From Streptomyces pacificus (GTDB lineage Bacteria; Actinomycetota; Actinomycetes; Streptomycetales; Streptomycetaceae): a stretch of 64,000 bases of DNA. Shown here piece by piece: positions 52,672-61,955 of this stretch. The stretch covers positions 62,001-126,000 of the forward strand of contig NZ_BLLG01000011.1 of assembly GCF_011766325.1 (NCBI RefSeq). Direction: 5' to 3'. A program made the translations under genes and the position numbers. The stretch's first letter is position 1, and every line of letters starts with the position of its first letter. Below the pieces are notes generated by a model. The model saw nothing but the letters and a program-made list of their open reading frames with translations. It searched no databases and was not told where the DNA came from.

Positions 52672-53544
52672 TCAGACCCGGCGGCCGGGTGCTCCACCCG
52701 TGCCCGGGACCGGGAACGCACCGGTGGCACGGCGGATGATCTCGCCGTAGACCTCGGGGTCGGTGGTGAAATCGCCGAGCCGGCAGGTCTTGTGGCTGCC
52801 GTGGTAGTCACTGGAGCCGGTGGCGAGCAGGCCGAGTTCCGCGGCCAGTCCGCGCAGCCTGGCCCGCGCCGGCTCGTCGTGGTCCATGTGGTCCACCTCG
52901 ATGCCGTCCAGGCCCGCCGCGGCCAGCCGGGCGACGACGTCCTCCGAGACGACCTCGCCGCGCCGCACGGCGAGCGGGTGGGCGAAGACCGTGACCCCGC
53001 CGGCCGCCTTCACCAGGCGGACGGCCTCGAACGGGTCGAGTTCGTGCTTCCCGACATAGGCCCGGCCGCCGTCGGCGAGCCAGTCGGGGGTGAAGGCCGC
53101 GGACACGTCCGGGACGACGCCGAGCTCGACCATGGCGGCTGCGACATGCGGCCTGCCCACCGAGCCGTCGCCGGCCTTCCGGGAGACCTGCTCCCAGGTC
53201 ATCGGCACACCCAGTGCCCGGAGTTTGCCGACCATGGCACGGGCGCGCGGCACCCGGTCGTCGCGCACCAGCTCGCGCTCGCGCGCCAGCTCGGGCTCCT
53301 CGGGATCGAAGAGGTACGCCAGCATGTGGAGGCCCACGCCTCCGGTGCGGCAGGAGAGTTCCGCGCCGGTGACGAGGGTCAGGCCCTCGGGCAGCGCGGC
53401 GATCGCCTCGGCGTGACCGCCCACGGTGTCGTGGTCGGTGAGCGCCACGACGTCGAGTCCCGCGACGGCCGCGCGGCGGACGAGTTCCGCCGGGGTGTCC
53501 GTACCGTCGGAGGCCGTGGAGTGGGTGTGCAGGTCGATGCGCAC
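52672..53544 (-). CDS. PHP-domain phosphoesterase (YciV/RNase AM-like)
   Basis: A 290-residue PHP-family metal-dependent phosphoesterase. Metal ligands show in DLHTHSTASDG at the N-terminus, LTDHDTVGG, GAELSC, VFAHPL and GSSDYHGS. This order matches the YciV/TrpH group, which hydrolyses 3',5'-nucleoside bisphosphates or trims RNA 5' ends. GTG at 53544 places the first metal motif at the very N-terminus, as usual; an in-frame ATG at 53589 adds 15 residues. It lies 228 bp upstream of marC on the same strand. Confidence 0.9.
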   Translation of the reverse strand: MRIDLHTHSTASDGTDTPAELVRRAAVAGLDVVALTDHDTVGGHAEAIAALPEGLTLVTGAELSCRTGGVGLHMLAYLFDPEEPELARERELVRDDRVPRARAMVGKLRALGVPMTWEQVSRKAGDGSVGRPHVAAAMVELGVVPDVSAAFTPDWLADGGRAYVGKHELDPFEAVRLVKAAGGVTVFAHPLAVRRGEVVSEDVVARLAAAGLDGIEVDHMDHDEPARARLRGLAAELGLLATGSSDYHGSHKTCRLGDFTTDPEVYGEIIRRATGAFPVPGTGGAPGRRV

Positions 53545-53819
53545 GACGCGGGACTCCAGGGCTCGGGGGCGGACGGGGCGACGCTCCATCGTAGCCGGGG
53601 CACGGACACCGCCCCGGCCGGCCCGTCACGTGAAAACCGTCACGGGACGAACGCGCCGCACGGCCCCGCGCACCCGCTCCGTTCTGGGGGCACCCGCCGA
53701 CCGACCGACCGGTCGTCACCGGTGCGCAGCGGATCCGGCTTCCGTTCCGCAGCCCTGCGGCGGAACCACGGCAGAACCGCTCCGACCGCTCCGCGGCCCG
53801 CGCCAAGACCGCGCACCGG

Positions 53820-54458
53820 TCACATCAGCAGGCGCGGCGACAGCGCCCCGCAGGGCAGCAGCTCGAGTTCCTGACCGGCGTCGCGCAGATCAGTCAGTAT
53901 CAGCTCGTCGTACATCAGCAGCCCGGTCGACTCGGGCCAGACGATCGCCCACAGCCACAGCCCCCGCGCCTCGCCCGCGAACACCGCGCGGTCCTCCGGG
54001 GCGTCGTTGACGTGCCACAGCGGCGTCGGCCTGCCCGCGGCGAGGACCTTGGCCTGGGGTGAGGTGTCGACGGTCATATGCGGCCCGGGGTCGGGCCCGT
54101 CGATCCCCGCGAAGCGGGCGCCGAGGCCGACTCCGAGCTCCTCGGCGACGAGCAGCAACTCCCCCACACCTCCCAGTGGTCCGGGCCCCGAGCAGGCCAC
54201 GGCCGTGGCCCGACCGCCGCTGCGGTCGTCGCCGGCGTAGGCGACGCCGGTGAAGAGCCAGCCGACCGGGAGCGGCCAGGGCATCCACACGGGGACCTCG
54301 GCGCGGGCCACCACCACGCTGAGAGCCTCGACGCTCGGCGGGATCACGGGCTGCAGCGGATAGACGGAGCCGTGCACATCGCACTGCCATGTGTCGGCGA
54401 AGAGACCGGGCGCCCGGACCCGGCCACCGCACTTCGGGCAACTGGGTTCGCCCCTCAT
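53820..54458 (-). CDS. DUF6758-type protein with N-terminal zinc finger
   Basis: A 212-residue protein. The first 30 residues form a zinc ribbon (CPKCGG then CDVHG). The rest is a globular domain rich in Trp and Pro (VPVWMPWPLPVGWLF) with no catalytic motif. Streptomyces proteins of this style are annotated DUF6758. ATG at 54458 is chosen; TTG at 54467 with AGGA just upstream is an alternative. Function unknown. Confidence 0.8.
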   Translation of the reverse strand: MRGEPSCPKCGGRVRAPGLFADTWQCDVHGSVYPLQPVIPPSVEALSVVVARAEVPVWMPWPLPVGWLFTGVAYAGDDRSGGRATAVACSGPGPLGGVGELLLVAEELGVGLGARFAGIDGPDPGPHMTVDTSPQAKVLAAGRPTPLWHVNDAPEDRAVFAGEARGLWLWAIVWPESTGLLMYDELILTDLRDAGQELELLPCGALSPRLLM

Positions 54459-54820
54459 AGCGCTCAACGGTCCTACCCGTCCGCCGCCGCGTCAAGGACG
54501 ATCACTCGTCCCGCACGGCGGTTTCACCCGCCCTCAGCAGGAAGGGCCGCGTGCGGCCCGCGCCCGCCCGCGATCACGCTCCACCGTCCGCACGGCGGCG
54601 ACAGCAGGCGGGGCGGCCTGCGCGAAGACGGCCCACGGGCGGCGCCGGGAACGGCGCCGCCCGGCCCCTGACCGCGGCTCCCCACGCCCACGCCCGGGGG
54701 CGGCGGTGCGGTTGTCGCTGTCGACCACGACGGGGGCCCCGCGCCCACGCCCCGGGGCGGCCTGCTCGCAGGCGGCGACAGGGCAGGGGCAGACCGGCAG
54801 CCAGACCGGGCAACAGGACA

Positions 54821-54880
54821 AGACAGAACAAGAAAGAACAAGAAAGAACAAGAAAGAACAAGACGGGGCAAGACGGGATA
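54821..54880. repeat. Purine-rich 10-bp tandem repeat
   Basis: Three exact copies of AGAAAGAACA (54831, 54841, 54851), flanked by AGACAGAACA before and two degenerate copies after. Very A-rich for this genome. Confidence 0.93.
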
Positions 54881-54946
54881 GGAAAGGGCCGGACGAGGCG
54901 AGGAACGACGCAGCACGGAACCGCACGGAGCCGCTACGCCACCGCC

Positions 54947-54979
54947 CACCGGCACCGGCACCGGCACCGGCACCGGCAC
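54947..54979. repeat. Hexamer repeat CACCGG, about 5.5 copies
   Basis: Uninterrupted CACCGG repeats from 54947 to 54979 in non-coding DNA. Confidence 0.93.
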
Positions 54980-55072
54980 GCAGTCGAAGCGATCCGAAAC
55001 CCGGACGGCCCCGCCCGTCAACCCGGCCATGAGATACGTCACTTCACGCGACGCACCCCACAGTGGCTGACA

Positions 55073-55657
55073 TCACGTCAGGGTGACGGAGGACCTCAGT
55101 GGATCGCGGAGGTCCGTACCGTGCATCAGCCACCGCTCCTGGAGCTTCTCCGCACCGTGCACCCGCTTCCACGCGGCCTCGTTCGGCGTCATCGGCAGCA
55201 GCGGCAGAAAGCGGACCGGGTCCATGGGACCGGCGAGCCGGAGGTCCTCGACCAGGCCGCCGGACTCGGCGACCAGCACCGAGGTGAACGGGGCGCCCGG
55301 CCAGAGCGGCCCGCCCACGTCCATGGAGTTCCCGGGAGCCACGACCAGTCCTTCCACCTGCGGGGACGAGGCCAGGACGGCGAGCGGCCGCAGCACCTTG
55401 TCGGTGTCGGCCGAACCCGCGCGCACCGAAAGGACCAGTTCGGCCCGCGGCCCCCGCACCGGGTCGGCGAAGGCGTCCCCGGGGTCGGTCATCGGATGCG
55501 CCGACATCCCCAGCGTGGCGTATCTGACGATGCCCCCGTCGACGAACCGGAGCACCTCGATCCGCTCCGCGCCGAGGAAGGTGACCGCGGCGCGCGCGTC
55601 GGGTCCGCCCAGCGCGCTACGCAGCCGCGCCTCGACCAGAGCAAGAACTTCTCCCAT
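55073..55657 (-). CDS. Suppressor-of-fused (SUFU)-domain-like protein
   Basis: A 194-residue protein resembling bacterial SUFU-domain proteins (for example VRYATLGMSAHPM, ELVLSV and FLPLLPMTPNEAAW in that order). Bacterial SUFU proteins are often immunity proteins or orphan domains. No toxin gene is adjacent. ATG at 55657 has no ribosome site; TATGCT lies seven to eight bases upstream with TTTGCC 16 bp before it, so the transcript is probably leaderless. Confidence 0.78.
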   Translation of the reverse strand: MGEVLALVEARLRSALGGPDARAAVTFLGAERIEVLRFVDGGIVRYATLGMSAHPMTDPGDAFADPVRGPRAELVLSVRAGSADTDKVLRPLAVLASSPQVEGLVVAPGNSMDVGGPLWPGAPFTSVLVAESGGLVEDLRLAGPMDPVRFLPLLPMTPNEAAWKRVHGAEKLQERWLMHGTDLRDPLRSSVTLT

Positions 55658-56087
55658 CCGACGAGCATAGATCGCGTCGGGAACGGGCAAAGGAAAAGAT
55701 TGGCCCTCAGTCGGCTGATAGGCTTGGCCGCCTGTCCGGGACAACATGCGAAGCCATGCGAAACATGGTTCCCGGATCCCGACGACACGTCTTCCCCCAC
55801 GGGGGACCGGCCGGAGGAGGTGGGGCTGCGATGGATCGAAGTCGACCGTGCAGTACCAACCGCTCTTCCGCGCGCCCCCTTCCCTCCTTCCGCTGAGGGC
55901 CCCCGCACCGGTGGCTCCACGGCACCGCGCATGACGGAAGAGCACGACTCACCTGCCTGACTGTCTGTAGCGAACGCCGCCACCGCGCCCCGCGGTGCCG
56001 CCCGCTTTGCGGACGTATCGAGACACGTCCTCGTTCCGGGCTGCGCCACGCCCCGCAGCGGCGGCCTCCGTCGTGAAGGAGCCTGCC
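55658..56087. other. Gene-free stretch upstream of corA
   Basis: About 430 bp between the divergent SUFU-like and corA genes. It contains the putative leaderless promoter of the SUFU-like gene (about 55664-55692) and a long possible corA leader; no Mg-sensing element is recognised by eye. A small frame on the plus strand after 55750 lacks a ribosome site. Confidence 0.5.
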
Positions 56088-57203
56088 ATGTCGATGATCC
56101 GTGACCTGCGCCACGTCGTCCGCCCCACCCTGCGCAAGAGCAGCGGCCCGTACGGCGCGTACGACGCCGCCCGTGACCCGTCGGCCTCCACCGCCGTCGT
56201 GGACTGCGCCGTCTACCGCGACGGCAAGCGCCTGCAGGGCACCGGCTGCCTCACCCCGCGCGAGGCGATGCTGCGGGTGCGCGAGGCCGGCGGCTTCGCC
56301 TGGATCGGCCTGCACGAGCCGACGGAGGAGGAGTTCTCCGGCATCGCCGCCGAGTTCGGGCTTCACCCGCTGGCCGTCGAGGACGCCGTGCACGCCCATC
56401 AGCGGCCCAAGCTGGAGCGGTACGACGACACCCTGTTCACCGTCTTCAAGACGGTCCACTACGTCGACCACACCGAGTTGACTCCGACCAGCCAGGTCGT
56501 GGAGACCGGGGAGGTGATGTGCTTCACCGGGGCCGACTTCGTGATCACCGTCCGGCACGGCGGGCAGGGCTCCCTGCGCAACCTCCGCCATCGGCTCCAG
56601 GACGACCCTGCGCTGCTCGCCAAGGGCCCCTCCGCCGTCCTCCACGCCATCGCCGACCACGCGGTGGACGGCTACATCGCGGTCGCCGACGCCGTGCAGG
56701 TCGACATCGACGAGATCGAGATCGACGTGTTCTCCGCGCCGTCGAAGGGCAGCACCCGGGGCACCGACACCGGGCGGATCTACCAGCTCAAGCGCGAGGT
56801 GCTGGAGTTCAAGCGGGCCGTGACCCCGCTGCTGCGGCCGATGCAGCTGCTGAGCGAGCGTCCGATGCGGCTGGTCGACCCGGACATCCAGAAGTACTTC
56901 CGCGATGTCGCCGACCACGTGGCCCGGGTGCAGGAGCAGGTCATCGGCTTCGACGAGTTGCTGAACTCGATCCTCCAGGCCAATCTGGCGCAGGCCACCG
57001 TCGCCCAGAACGAGGACATGCGCAAGATCACGTCATGGGCCGCGATCGTCGCCGTCCCGACGGCGGTCTGCGGGATCTACGGCATGAACTTCGACCACAT
57101 GCCCGAGCTCCAGTGGCGTTACGGGTACCCCATGGTGCTGGCCGGCATCGTCGGGATCTGCCTCACCATCCACCGCACCCTGAAGCGCAACGGCTGGCTC
57201 TAA
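56088..57203 (+). CDS. corA: CorA-family magnesium/cobalt transporter
   Basis: A 371-residue CorA protein: large N-terminal cytosolic domain, a long stalk helix (about 250-310) and two C-terminal membrane segments with the selectivity motif GMN at 332-334, followed by a basic tail (HRTLKRNGW). It mediates Mg2+ uptake as a pentamer. ATG at 56088 has AAGGAG at 56076-56081. The next gene begins 13 bp after its stop, so they may be cotranscribed. Confidence 0.95.
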   Translation: MSMIRDLRHVVRPTLRKSSGPYGAYDAARDPSASTAVVDCAVYRDGKRLQGTGCLTPREAMLRVREAGGFAWIGLHEPTEEEFSGIAAEFGLHPLAVEDAVHAHQRPKLERYDDTLFTVFKTVHYVDHTELTPTSQVVETGEVMCFTGADFVITVRHGGQGSLRNLRHRLQDDPALLAKGPSAVLHAIADHAVDGYIAVADAVQVDIDEIEIDVFSAPSKGSTRGTDTGRIYQLKREVLEFKRAVTPLLRPMQLLSERPMRLVDPDIQKYFRDVADHVARVQEQVIGFDELLNSILQANLAQATVAQNEDMRKITSWAAIVAVPTAVCGIYGMNFDHMPELQWRYGYPMVLAGIVGICLTIHRTLKRNGWL

Positions 57204-57216
57204 TAGGCTGCGTGGT

Positions 57217-57753
57217 ATGAACGACGCTTCCGCACACCCCACCGGGGACGCCCCGCTCGGGCCTGCCCTCGTGGAGGAGGCCACCAGGAAGTCCGGCCTC
57301 ATCTGGGTCCGCGGCACCGGCCCGGACCGGGCGCTGTGGCATGTGTGGCACGGCGGTGCCGCGTATGTCGTCGGGGACGGGCCTGGCGAGCAGCCGCTGC
57401 CCGGACTGAGCGGCGGCTCCACCGCCGTGGTCACCGTGCGCAGCAAGGACAAGGGCGGCCGGCTGGTGTCGTGGACCGCCGCGGTGACCGAGCTGGCGCC
57501 CGGTTCGGAGGACTGGGAGGCAGCCGTCGGCGAGCTGAAGGGCAAGCGGCTGAACGCCCCCGACGGCGAGCGGATGACCGAACGCTGGGGCCGCGAGTGC
57601 CGGGTGCTGCGGCTGGAGCCCCGCGAGTCGACCATCGACCACCCCGAGGACTCCCTGGCCGCCGCGCCACTGTCCACACCGGCCACGACCAGGCGGCCCG
57701 TCCCTGCGGCACTGCCACGGCTCCTGGGGCTCGGCCGCCGGCGCCGCCGCTGA
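57217..57753 (+). CDS. Conserved-type protein downstream of corA
   Basis: A 178-residue soluble protein. It starts with a short hydrophilic stretch, has a Trp-rich beta segment (LIWVRGTGPDRALWHVWHGG over about 28-47, possibly a split-barrel or PPOX-like edge), and ends in a basic RRRRR tail. No catalytic motif identified. ATG at 57217, 13 bp after corA, suggests cotranscription. Confidence 0.7.
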   Translation: MNDASAHPTGDAPLGPALVEEATRKSGLIWVRGTGPDRALWHVWHGGAAYVVGDGPGEQPLPGLSGGSTAVVTVRSKDKGGRLVSWTAAVTELAPGSEDWEAAVGELKGKRLNAPDGERMTERWGRECRVLRLEPRESTIDHPEDSLAAAPLSTPATTRRPVPAALPRLLGLGRRRRR

Positions 57754-57990
57754 GGCCCCTGCCCCCCTGCTGAGGCGGTGGAGACCGCAGGGCTCCGCTG
57801 AGGCCGCCGGCGGCCCGGCGAACCATCAGGGCGCATCCGAGAACGCCCCGAGCGTCCACCACTCGGCGCACGACGGGCACACGACCGGCACACGACGGGT
57901 GGCGACCAGAAGACCACCGGCGCACACCGGGACAGCCAGGGCACCACCGGCGCACGACCAGCGCGGAAGGCACGAAGGGGCGCAGAAGGC

Positions 57991-58779
57991 CTACGGGCTG
58001 TCGCGGGGGAGCTGGCGACCGTAGTCGACCGTCTCCTCCTTGGCGGGGGCCTCCAGCGGGAAGTCCCGGCCCCACTCCCCCAAGGTGAGAACACCCGCGT
58101 CGCCCGCCCGGTCCAGCTGCAGCGGATACGGCGTGCCCTGCAAGGAGACGGCGAGCGTGCCTCCGTTGCCCCCGTCGCCCATGATCTTGATCGTGCGGAT
58201 GCCGCCGATCGTGCTGCGGTCGCCCTTGCTGAGCTTGCCGTGCAGCCCCAGCAGCCCGTCGAGCAGCACGTTCATATCGGTGAAACCGCGCAGCTGCTTG
58301 TACGCGGGGTCGTCCTCCGGCACCTTCACATACTTGTCGTCCAGCTTCTCGGCTGCGGCCTGGTCGTCCTCGCCGGGCTCCACGTCCCCGCCCTCGCCCT
58401 CGCCGTCGTCGGATCCGGCGTGCACCCAGAAGCCCGCGTCGGCCTTGAGGTAGAGCGCGTCCTCGACCCTCAGCAACTCGAAGGTGGAGTTCTTGGAGGT
58501 GACCGAGCCGACCCCACCGGTCTTCTTCAGCCGCATGTTCAGCTTGTAGGTGCCGCCCTTGGACACCAGCGTGCCGGCCACCCGCACCGCAGCCGCCTCG
58601 CCGGCCGCCGTCTTGGCCCTCTTCTCGATGGCGGTCGCCTCCAGCTTGCCGACACCGTTCGTCCCCGCATCCGGGTCCTCGCCGCACCCTGCGAGGGCGG
58701 CGGCCAGCGCCGCGCACAGTGCGAAGGGGAGCACGGCTCGGCGCGCGGGGGCTGCCGGACCCGGGGGGAGAGCGGTCAC
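57991..58779 (-). CDS. Secreted lipoprotein, LppX/LprG-like fold candidate
   Basis: A 262-residue protein with a signal peptide (positive N-terminus, hydrophobic core, lipobox LAAALAGC). The mature part has beta-rich segments and acidic linkers (DDGEGEGGD). Actinobacterial lipoproteins of this size with a repeated FELL / FWVHAG / KVPEDDPAY style often adopt an LppX/LprG lipid-binding fold, but no decisive motif is seen. GTG at 58779 has GAGGCAG upstream. It is convergent with the corA pair across a 237-bp gap without a clear hairpin. Confidence 0.82.
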   Translation of the reverse strand: MTALPPGPAAPARRAVLPFALCAALAAALAGCGEDPDAGTNGVGKLEATAIEKRAKTAAGEAAAVRVAGTLVSKGGTYKLNMRLKKTGGVGSVTSKNSTFELLRVEDALYLKADAGFWVHAGSDDGEGEGGDVEPGEDDQAAAEKLDDKYVKVPEDDPAYKQLRGFTDMNVLLDGLLGLHGKLSKGDRSTIGGIRTIKIMGDGGNGGTLAVSLQGTPYPLQLDRAGDAGVLTLGEWGRDFPLEAPAKEETVDYGRQLPRDSP

Positions 58780-59070
58780 AAGCGCACTGCCTCTCGTAGC
58801 GTGGGGGTGGCAGTCCGCAGCGTACCGGGGGCCGAAGGGCGGTCCGGAAGGCAGCCGTCCGGACCGCCGGCGCCGGCGCCGCCAATCGGTACGGGCCTGC
58901 TCGAAGCCGTTGAACGATGCCATTTCCGAGTAATCCGGTTCGCTCCCCGGGTGATCCCGGGCGCACCGGGGCGGCCGGGCCCTTCCCCGCCGGCCCCCCG
59001 GCCGGGCGTGACGAAGGCGACCGCTGACGCGGCCCTCCGGGGCGGGATCGGGCGCCGTACCATCGTGGAT

Positions 59071-60204
59071 ATGGTTACGGAAGACGCGGTCCGCGACGCA
59101 CTGGCGACGGTGAACGATCCCGAGATCAACAAGCCGATCACCGATCTCGGGATGGTCAAGTCGGTGGAGATCGGGTCCGGCGGCGCGGTCGCCGTCACGG
59201 TCTATCTCACGGTCTCCGGCTGCCCGATGCGCGAGACGATCACCCAGCGTGTCACGGACGCCGTCACGGGCGTCGGCGGCGTCACCGGCGTCGAGGTCAC
59301 CCTGGACGTGATGAGCGACGAGCAGCGGCGCGAACTCGCGGCCTCGCTGCGGGGCACGACCGCCGAGCGCGAGGTGCCGTTCGCCAAGCCGGGCTCGCTG
59401 ACCCGCGTCTACGCCGTCGCCTCGGGCAAGGGAGGCGTGGGCAAGTCATCCGTGACCGTGAACCTGGCGGCGGCCATGGCCGCCGACGGGCTGAAGGTCG
59501 GGGTCGTCGACGCCGACATCTACGGCCACAGCGTGCCGCGCATGCTCGGCGCGGACGGCCGCCCCACCCAGGTCGAGAACATGATCATGCCGCCGTCGGC
59601 GAACGGCGTGAAGGTCATCTCGATCGGCATGTTCACCCCCGGCAACGCGCCGGTCGTCTGGCGCGGGCCGATGCTGCACCGGGCGCTGCAGCAGTTCCTC
59701 GCGGATGTCTACTGGGGCGACCTGGACGTACTGCTGCTCGACCTGCCGCCGGGCACGGGTGACATCGCCATCTCCGTGGCCCAACTGGTGCCGAACGCCG
59801 AGATCCTCGTCGTCACCACCCCGCAGCAGGCGGCGGCGGAGGTCGCGGAGCGGGCCGGCTCCATCGCGGTCCAGACCCACCAGAAGATCGTCGGGGTCGT
59901 CGAGAACATGTCGGGTCTGCCGTGCCCGCACTGCGACGAGATGGTCGACGTCTTCGGCACGGGCGGCGGCCAGCTGGTGGCCGACGGGCTGACGAAGACC
60001 ACGGGCGCCCCGGTGCCGGTGCTCGGCCAGATCCCCATCGACGTGCGGCTCCGCGAGGGCGGCGACGACGGCAGGCCCGTCGTCCTCACCGACCCCGGTT
60101 CCCCCGCCGGTGCCGCCCTGCGGGCCATCGCGGGCAAACTCGGTGGCCGGCAGCGCGGCCTCTCGGGCATGTCGCTCGGCATCACCCCGCGCAACAAGTT
60201 CTGA
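59071..60204 (+). CDS. apbC: Mrp/ApbC Fe-S cluster carrier P-loop ATPase
   Basis: A 377-residue protein: N-terminal MIP18/DUF59 domain (about 1-95, with Cys51) fused to an Mrp/NBP35 ATPase with a deviant Walker A SGKGGVGKSS (118-127), DADIYGHS and the cluster-ligand pair CPHC at 285-288. Such proteins assemble and transfer Fe-S clusters, here plausibly relevant to the Fe-S proteins WhiB7 and AdnA encoded in the same window. ATG at 59071. It is divergent from the lipoprotein gene. Confidence 0.95.
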   Translation: MVTEDAVRDALATVNDPEINKPITDLGMVKSVEIGSGGAVAVTVYLTVSGCPMRETITQRVTDAVTGVGGVTGVEVTLDVMSDEQRRELAASLRGTTAEREVPFAKPGSLTRVYAVASGKGGVGKSSVTVNLAAAMAADGLKVGVVDADIYGHSVPRMLGADGRPTQVENMIMPPSANGVKVISIGMFTPGNAPVVWRGPMLHRALQQFLADVYWGDLDVLLLDLPPGTGDIAISVAQLVPNAEILVVTTPQQAAAEVAERAGSIAVQTHQKIVGVVENMSGLPCPHCDEMVDVFGTGGGQLVADGLTKTTGAPVPVLGQIPIDVRLREGGDDGRPVVLTDPGSPAGAALRAIAGKLGGRQRGLSGMSLGITPRNKF

Positions 60205-60362
60205 GCCCGCACCGCCCGCACGCCGGCTCCGCCCGCACGCCGCCACCGCCGTGGAGTGCCGCCCCCGCCGCCGGCGCCCTTCTCCACGGCCCTCCACCAC
60301 CTTTCCCCTCGGCGACGCGGGACGGCCGTGCCCTCCCTCCCCGGGGGGCGACCGTGCGCACG

Positions 60363-60404
60363 CCACTGCCCGCAGTCCCCCGTCCGGGGACCTGCGGGCA
60401 GTGG
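60363..60404. terminator. Bidirectional terminator between convergent genes
   Basis: CCACTGCCCGCAG (60363-60375) pairs perfectly with CTGCGGGCAGTGG (60392-60404); the intervening bases extend the stem with a CCCC/GGGG pairing. It lies between the ApbC gene and the hypothetical at 60431. Confidence 0.9.
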
Positions 60405-60430
60405 CCGTCATCAGGCGGGCGGGACACCCG

Positions 60431-61105
60431 CTACCCGGTCGTCTGCGCGTAGGCCCCCAGGTCCTGCACCACGGAGAAGCCGAGCCCGTACGCGCTCATC
60501 CCGCGCCCGTAGGCCCCGATGTGGACCCCGTTCCCGGTGGAGCCGGCGAGCACCCAGCCGAACTCGGACTCCCGGTAGTGGAACGGCATCGGCACCCCGT
60601 CCACCGGCAGGGAGAGCTCCGACCAGGGGGCTCCCGCGAGGTCGTGCGCAAGCTCGAAGGCGGTCTCGGTCTGCTGGTCGAGCCAGTCGTCCCGCAGGGA
60701 GTGGTCGAGCTGCGGCGGCCAGGTACCGGCCAGCAGACCCGAGCCCGCAAGCCAGGCGGCAGAGGAGGCGGTCGTGGCGTCCAGGACGCCCGTACCGTCG
60801 CCGGTACGGCGCACCGGACTCGACGCGACGGTGACGACCACGGCGAAGCGCTCCCTCTCCCCGCCCGTGGCCTCGGACTTTATCGACGGCTCATCACCGT
60901 GCCCCATGGAGCCGTGCTGTACGGAACCGTCCGCGGCCGTGCCGACCTGCATCAGCCAGCGCGGCCCGGTGAACGCCCCGTCCAGGCCGTACCAGGGGAA
61001 GGGCGCGTGCAGATACCCGTCGACGGTACGCGGGGCCACGGACGCCCCTCCAGCGGTGGAACTGCCGGGCGGATCCTGCGCCCCTAGCCGACTCGTCGTC
61101 TCCAT
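60431..61105 (-). CDS. Conserved-type protein of unknown function
   Basis: A 224-residue soluble protein. Two Trp/Pro-rich segments (HAPFPWYGLDG and ESEFGWVLAGSTG) and a regular beta pattern suggest a single globular domain; no catalytic motif or signal peptide. ATG at 61105 has AAGGAGGCGG upstream. It lies downstream of tatB on the same strand and may share its transcript. Confidence 0.75.
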   Translation of the reverse strand: METTSRLGAQDPPGSSTAGGASVAPRTVDGYLHAPFPWYGLDGAFTGPRWLMQVGTAADGSVQHGSMGHGDEPSIKSEATGGERERFAVVVTVASSPVRRTGDGTGVLDATTASSAAWLAGSGLLAGTWPPQLDHSLRDDWLDQQTETAFELAHDLAGAPWSELSLPVDGVPMPFHYRESEFGWVLAGSTGNGVHIGAYGRGMSAYGLGFSVVQDLGAYAQTTG

Positions 61106-61232
61106 CTACCCGGCCGCCTCCTTGGTCAGCGAGGTCCGGGACGGCCCGCCCCCCGCGGGCGTCCTCGATCCCGGACAGATGGAGGATAGCCATCCGCCAC
61201 CGGCTCGTTGGGATTGACGGCGGTCGTGGGCC

Positions 61233-61676
61233 TCAGGTGGCGTCCGCGTCGAAAGGCGGCCGCTCGCTCCGATCGGGCGTATCGCGCTTCTTCAGGAGGT
61301 CCGGTGCCGCGCCGCCCGGCGCATCGCCGACGCGGGCCGGCACCGAGTCTCCGGGCTCCTTGCCGTTCACGGCGTCCGCGACCTCGTTGATCTCCTTCTT
61401 CAGATCGAAGCTGCCGCGGATCTCCTTGATGTCCTCGTTCTCGGTGAGCTGCTTGCGGATGAACGCCTTGGGGTTCAGATCCTCGAACTCGAAGTCCTTG
61501 AACTCCGGTCCCAGTTCGCTGCGGATGTCGTGCTTCGCGTTGTCCGAGAACTCACGGACCTTGCGGATGAAGCGCGAGACGTCCTGGATGACCTTGGGCA
61601 GCTTGTCCGGGCCGAAGACCAGCACGGCGAGGACCACGAGCGTCACGAGCTCGAGTGCGCCTATGTCGTTGAACAC
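61233..61676 (-). CDS. tatB: Sec-independent protein translocase subunit TatB
   Basis: A 147-residue protein with the TatA/B architecture: one N-terminal membrane helix beginning IGALELVTLVVLAVLVFGPD with the FGPD hinge, then an amphipathic helix (KLPKVIQDVSRFIRKVREF) and a long charged tail. The acidic residue in the membrane-helix start and the long tail favour TatB over TatA. GTG at 61676 has GGGAGCGG upstream. It follows an HtrA-type protease gene on the same strand. Confidence 0.93.
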   Translation of the reverse strand: MFNDIGALELVTLVVLAVLVFGPDKLPKVIQDVSRFIRKVREFSDNAKHDIRSELGPEFKDFEFEDLNPKAFIRKQLTENEDIKEIRGSFDLKKEINEVADAVNGKEPGDSVPARVGDAPGGAAPDLLKKRDTPDRSERPPFDADAT

Positions 61677-61955
61677 CTTGCCGCTCCCTGTGTTCCCGTG
61701 TTCTCGTGTTGTCGTCCTCCGTGCCCGCAGCGCGGGCCGAGCGGGACGCTCCACGGTACCCGGCGAATCTGTCCCGACGGTACCTTCGGGAGGTCCGTCT
61801 CCTGCCCGTCCTCGAGCCCGGACGGTCCGTTCACCACGCCCGTCACCCACCCGTCACCCACCCGTTGCGAGCCCGTCGGTGAGCCGTTCGCAGGCCTGCC
61901 TGCGATGCCGTCCGCGGGTGACGGCACTGCCTTCACCGCGCCCGTCACCCGCCCG

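Larger units (their letters stand above)
54459..55072. other. Gene-free stretch with purine-rich and hexamer repeats
   Basis: Over 600 bp between the DUF6758-like start and the SUFU-like stop. It contains related GC-rich segments (about 54590-54640 and 54745-54790), the purine-rich decamer repeat at 54821-54880 and the CACCGG repeat at 54947-54979. No coding frame has a ribosome site or bias. Confidence 0.7.
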
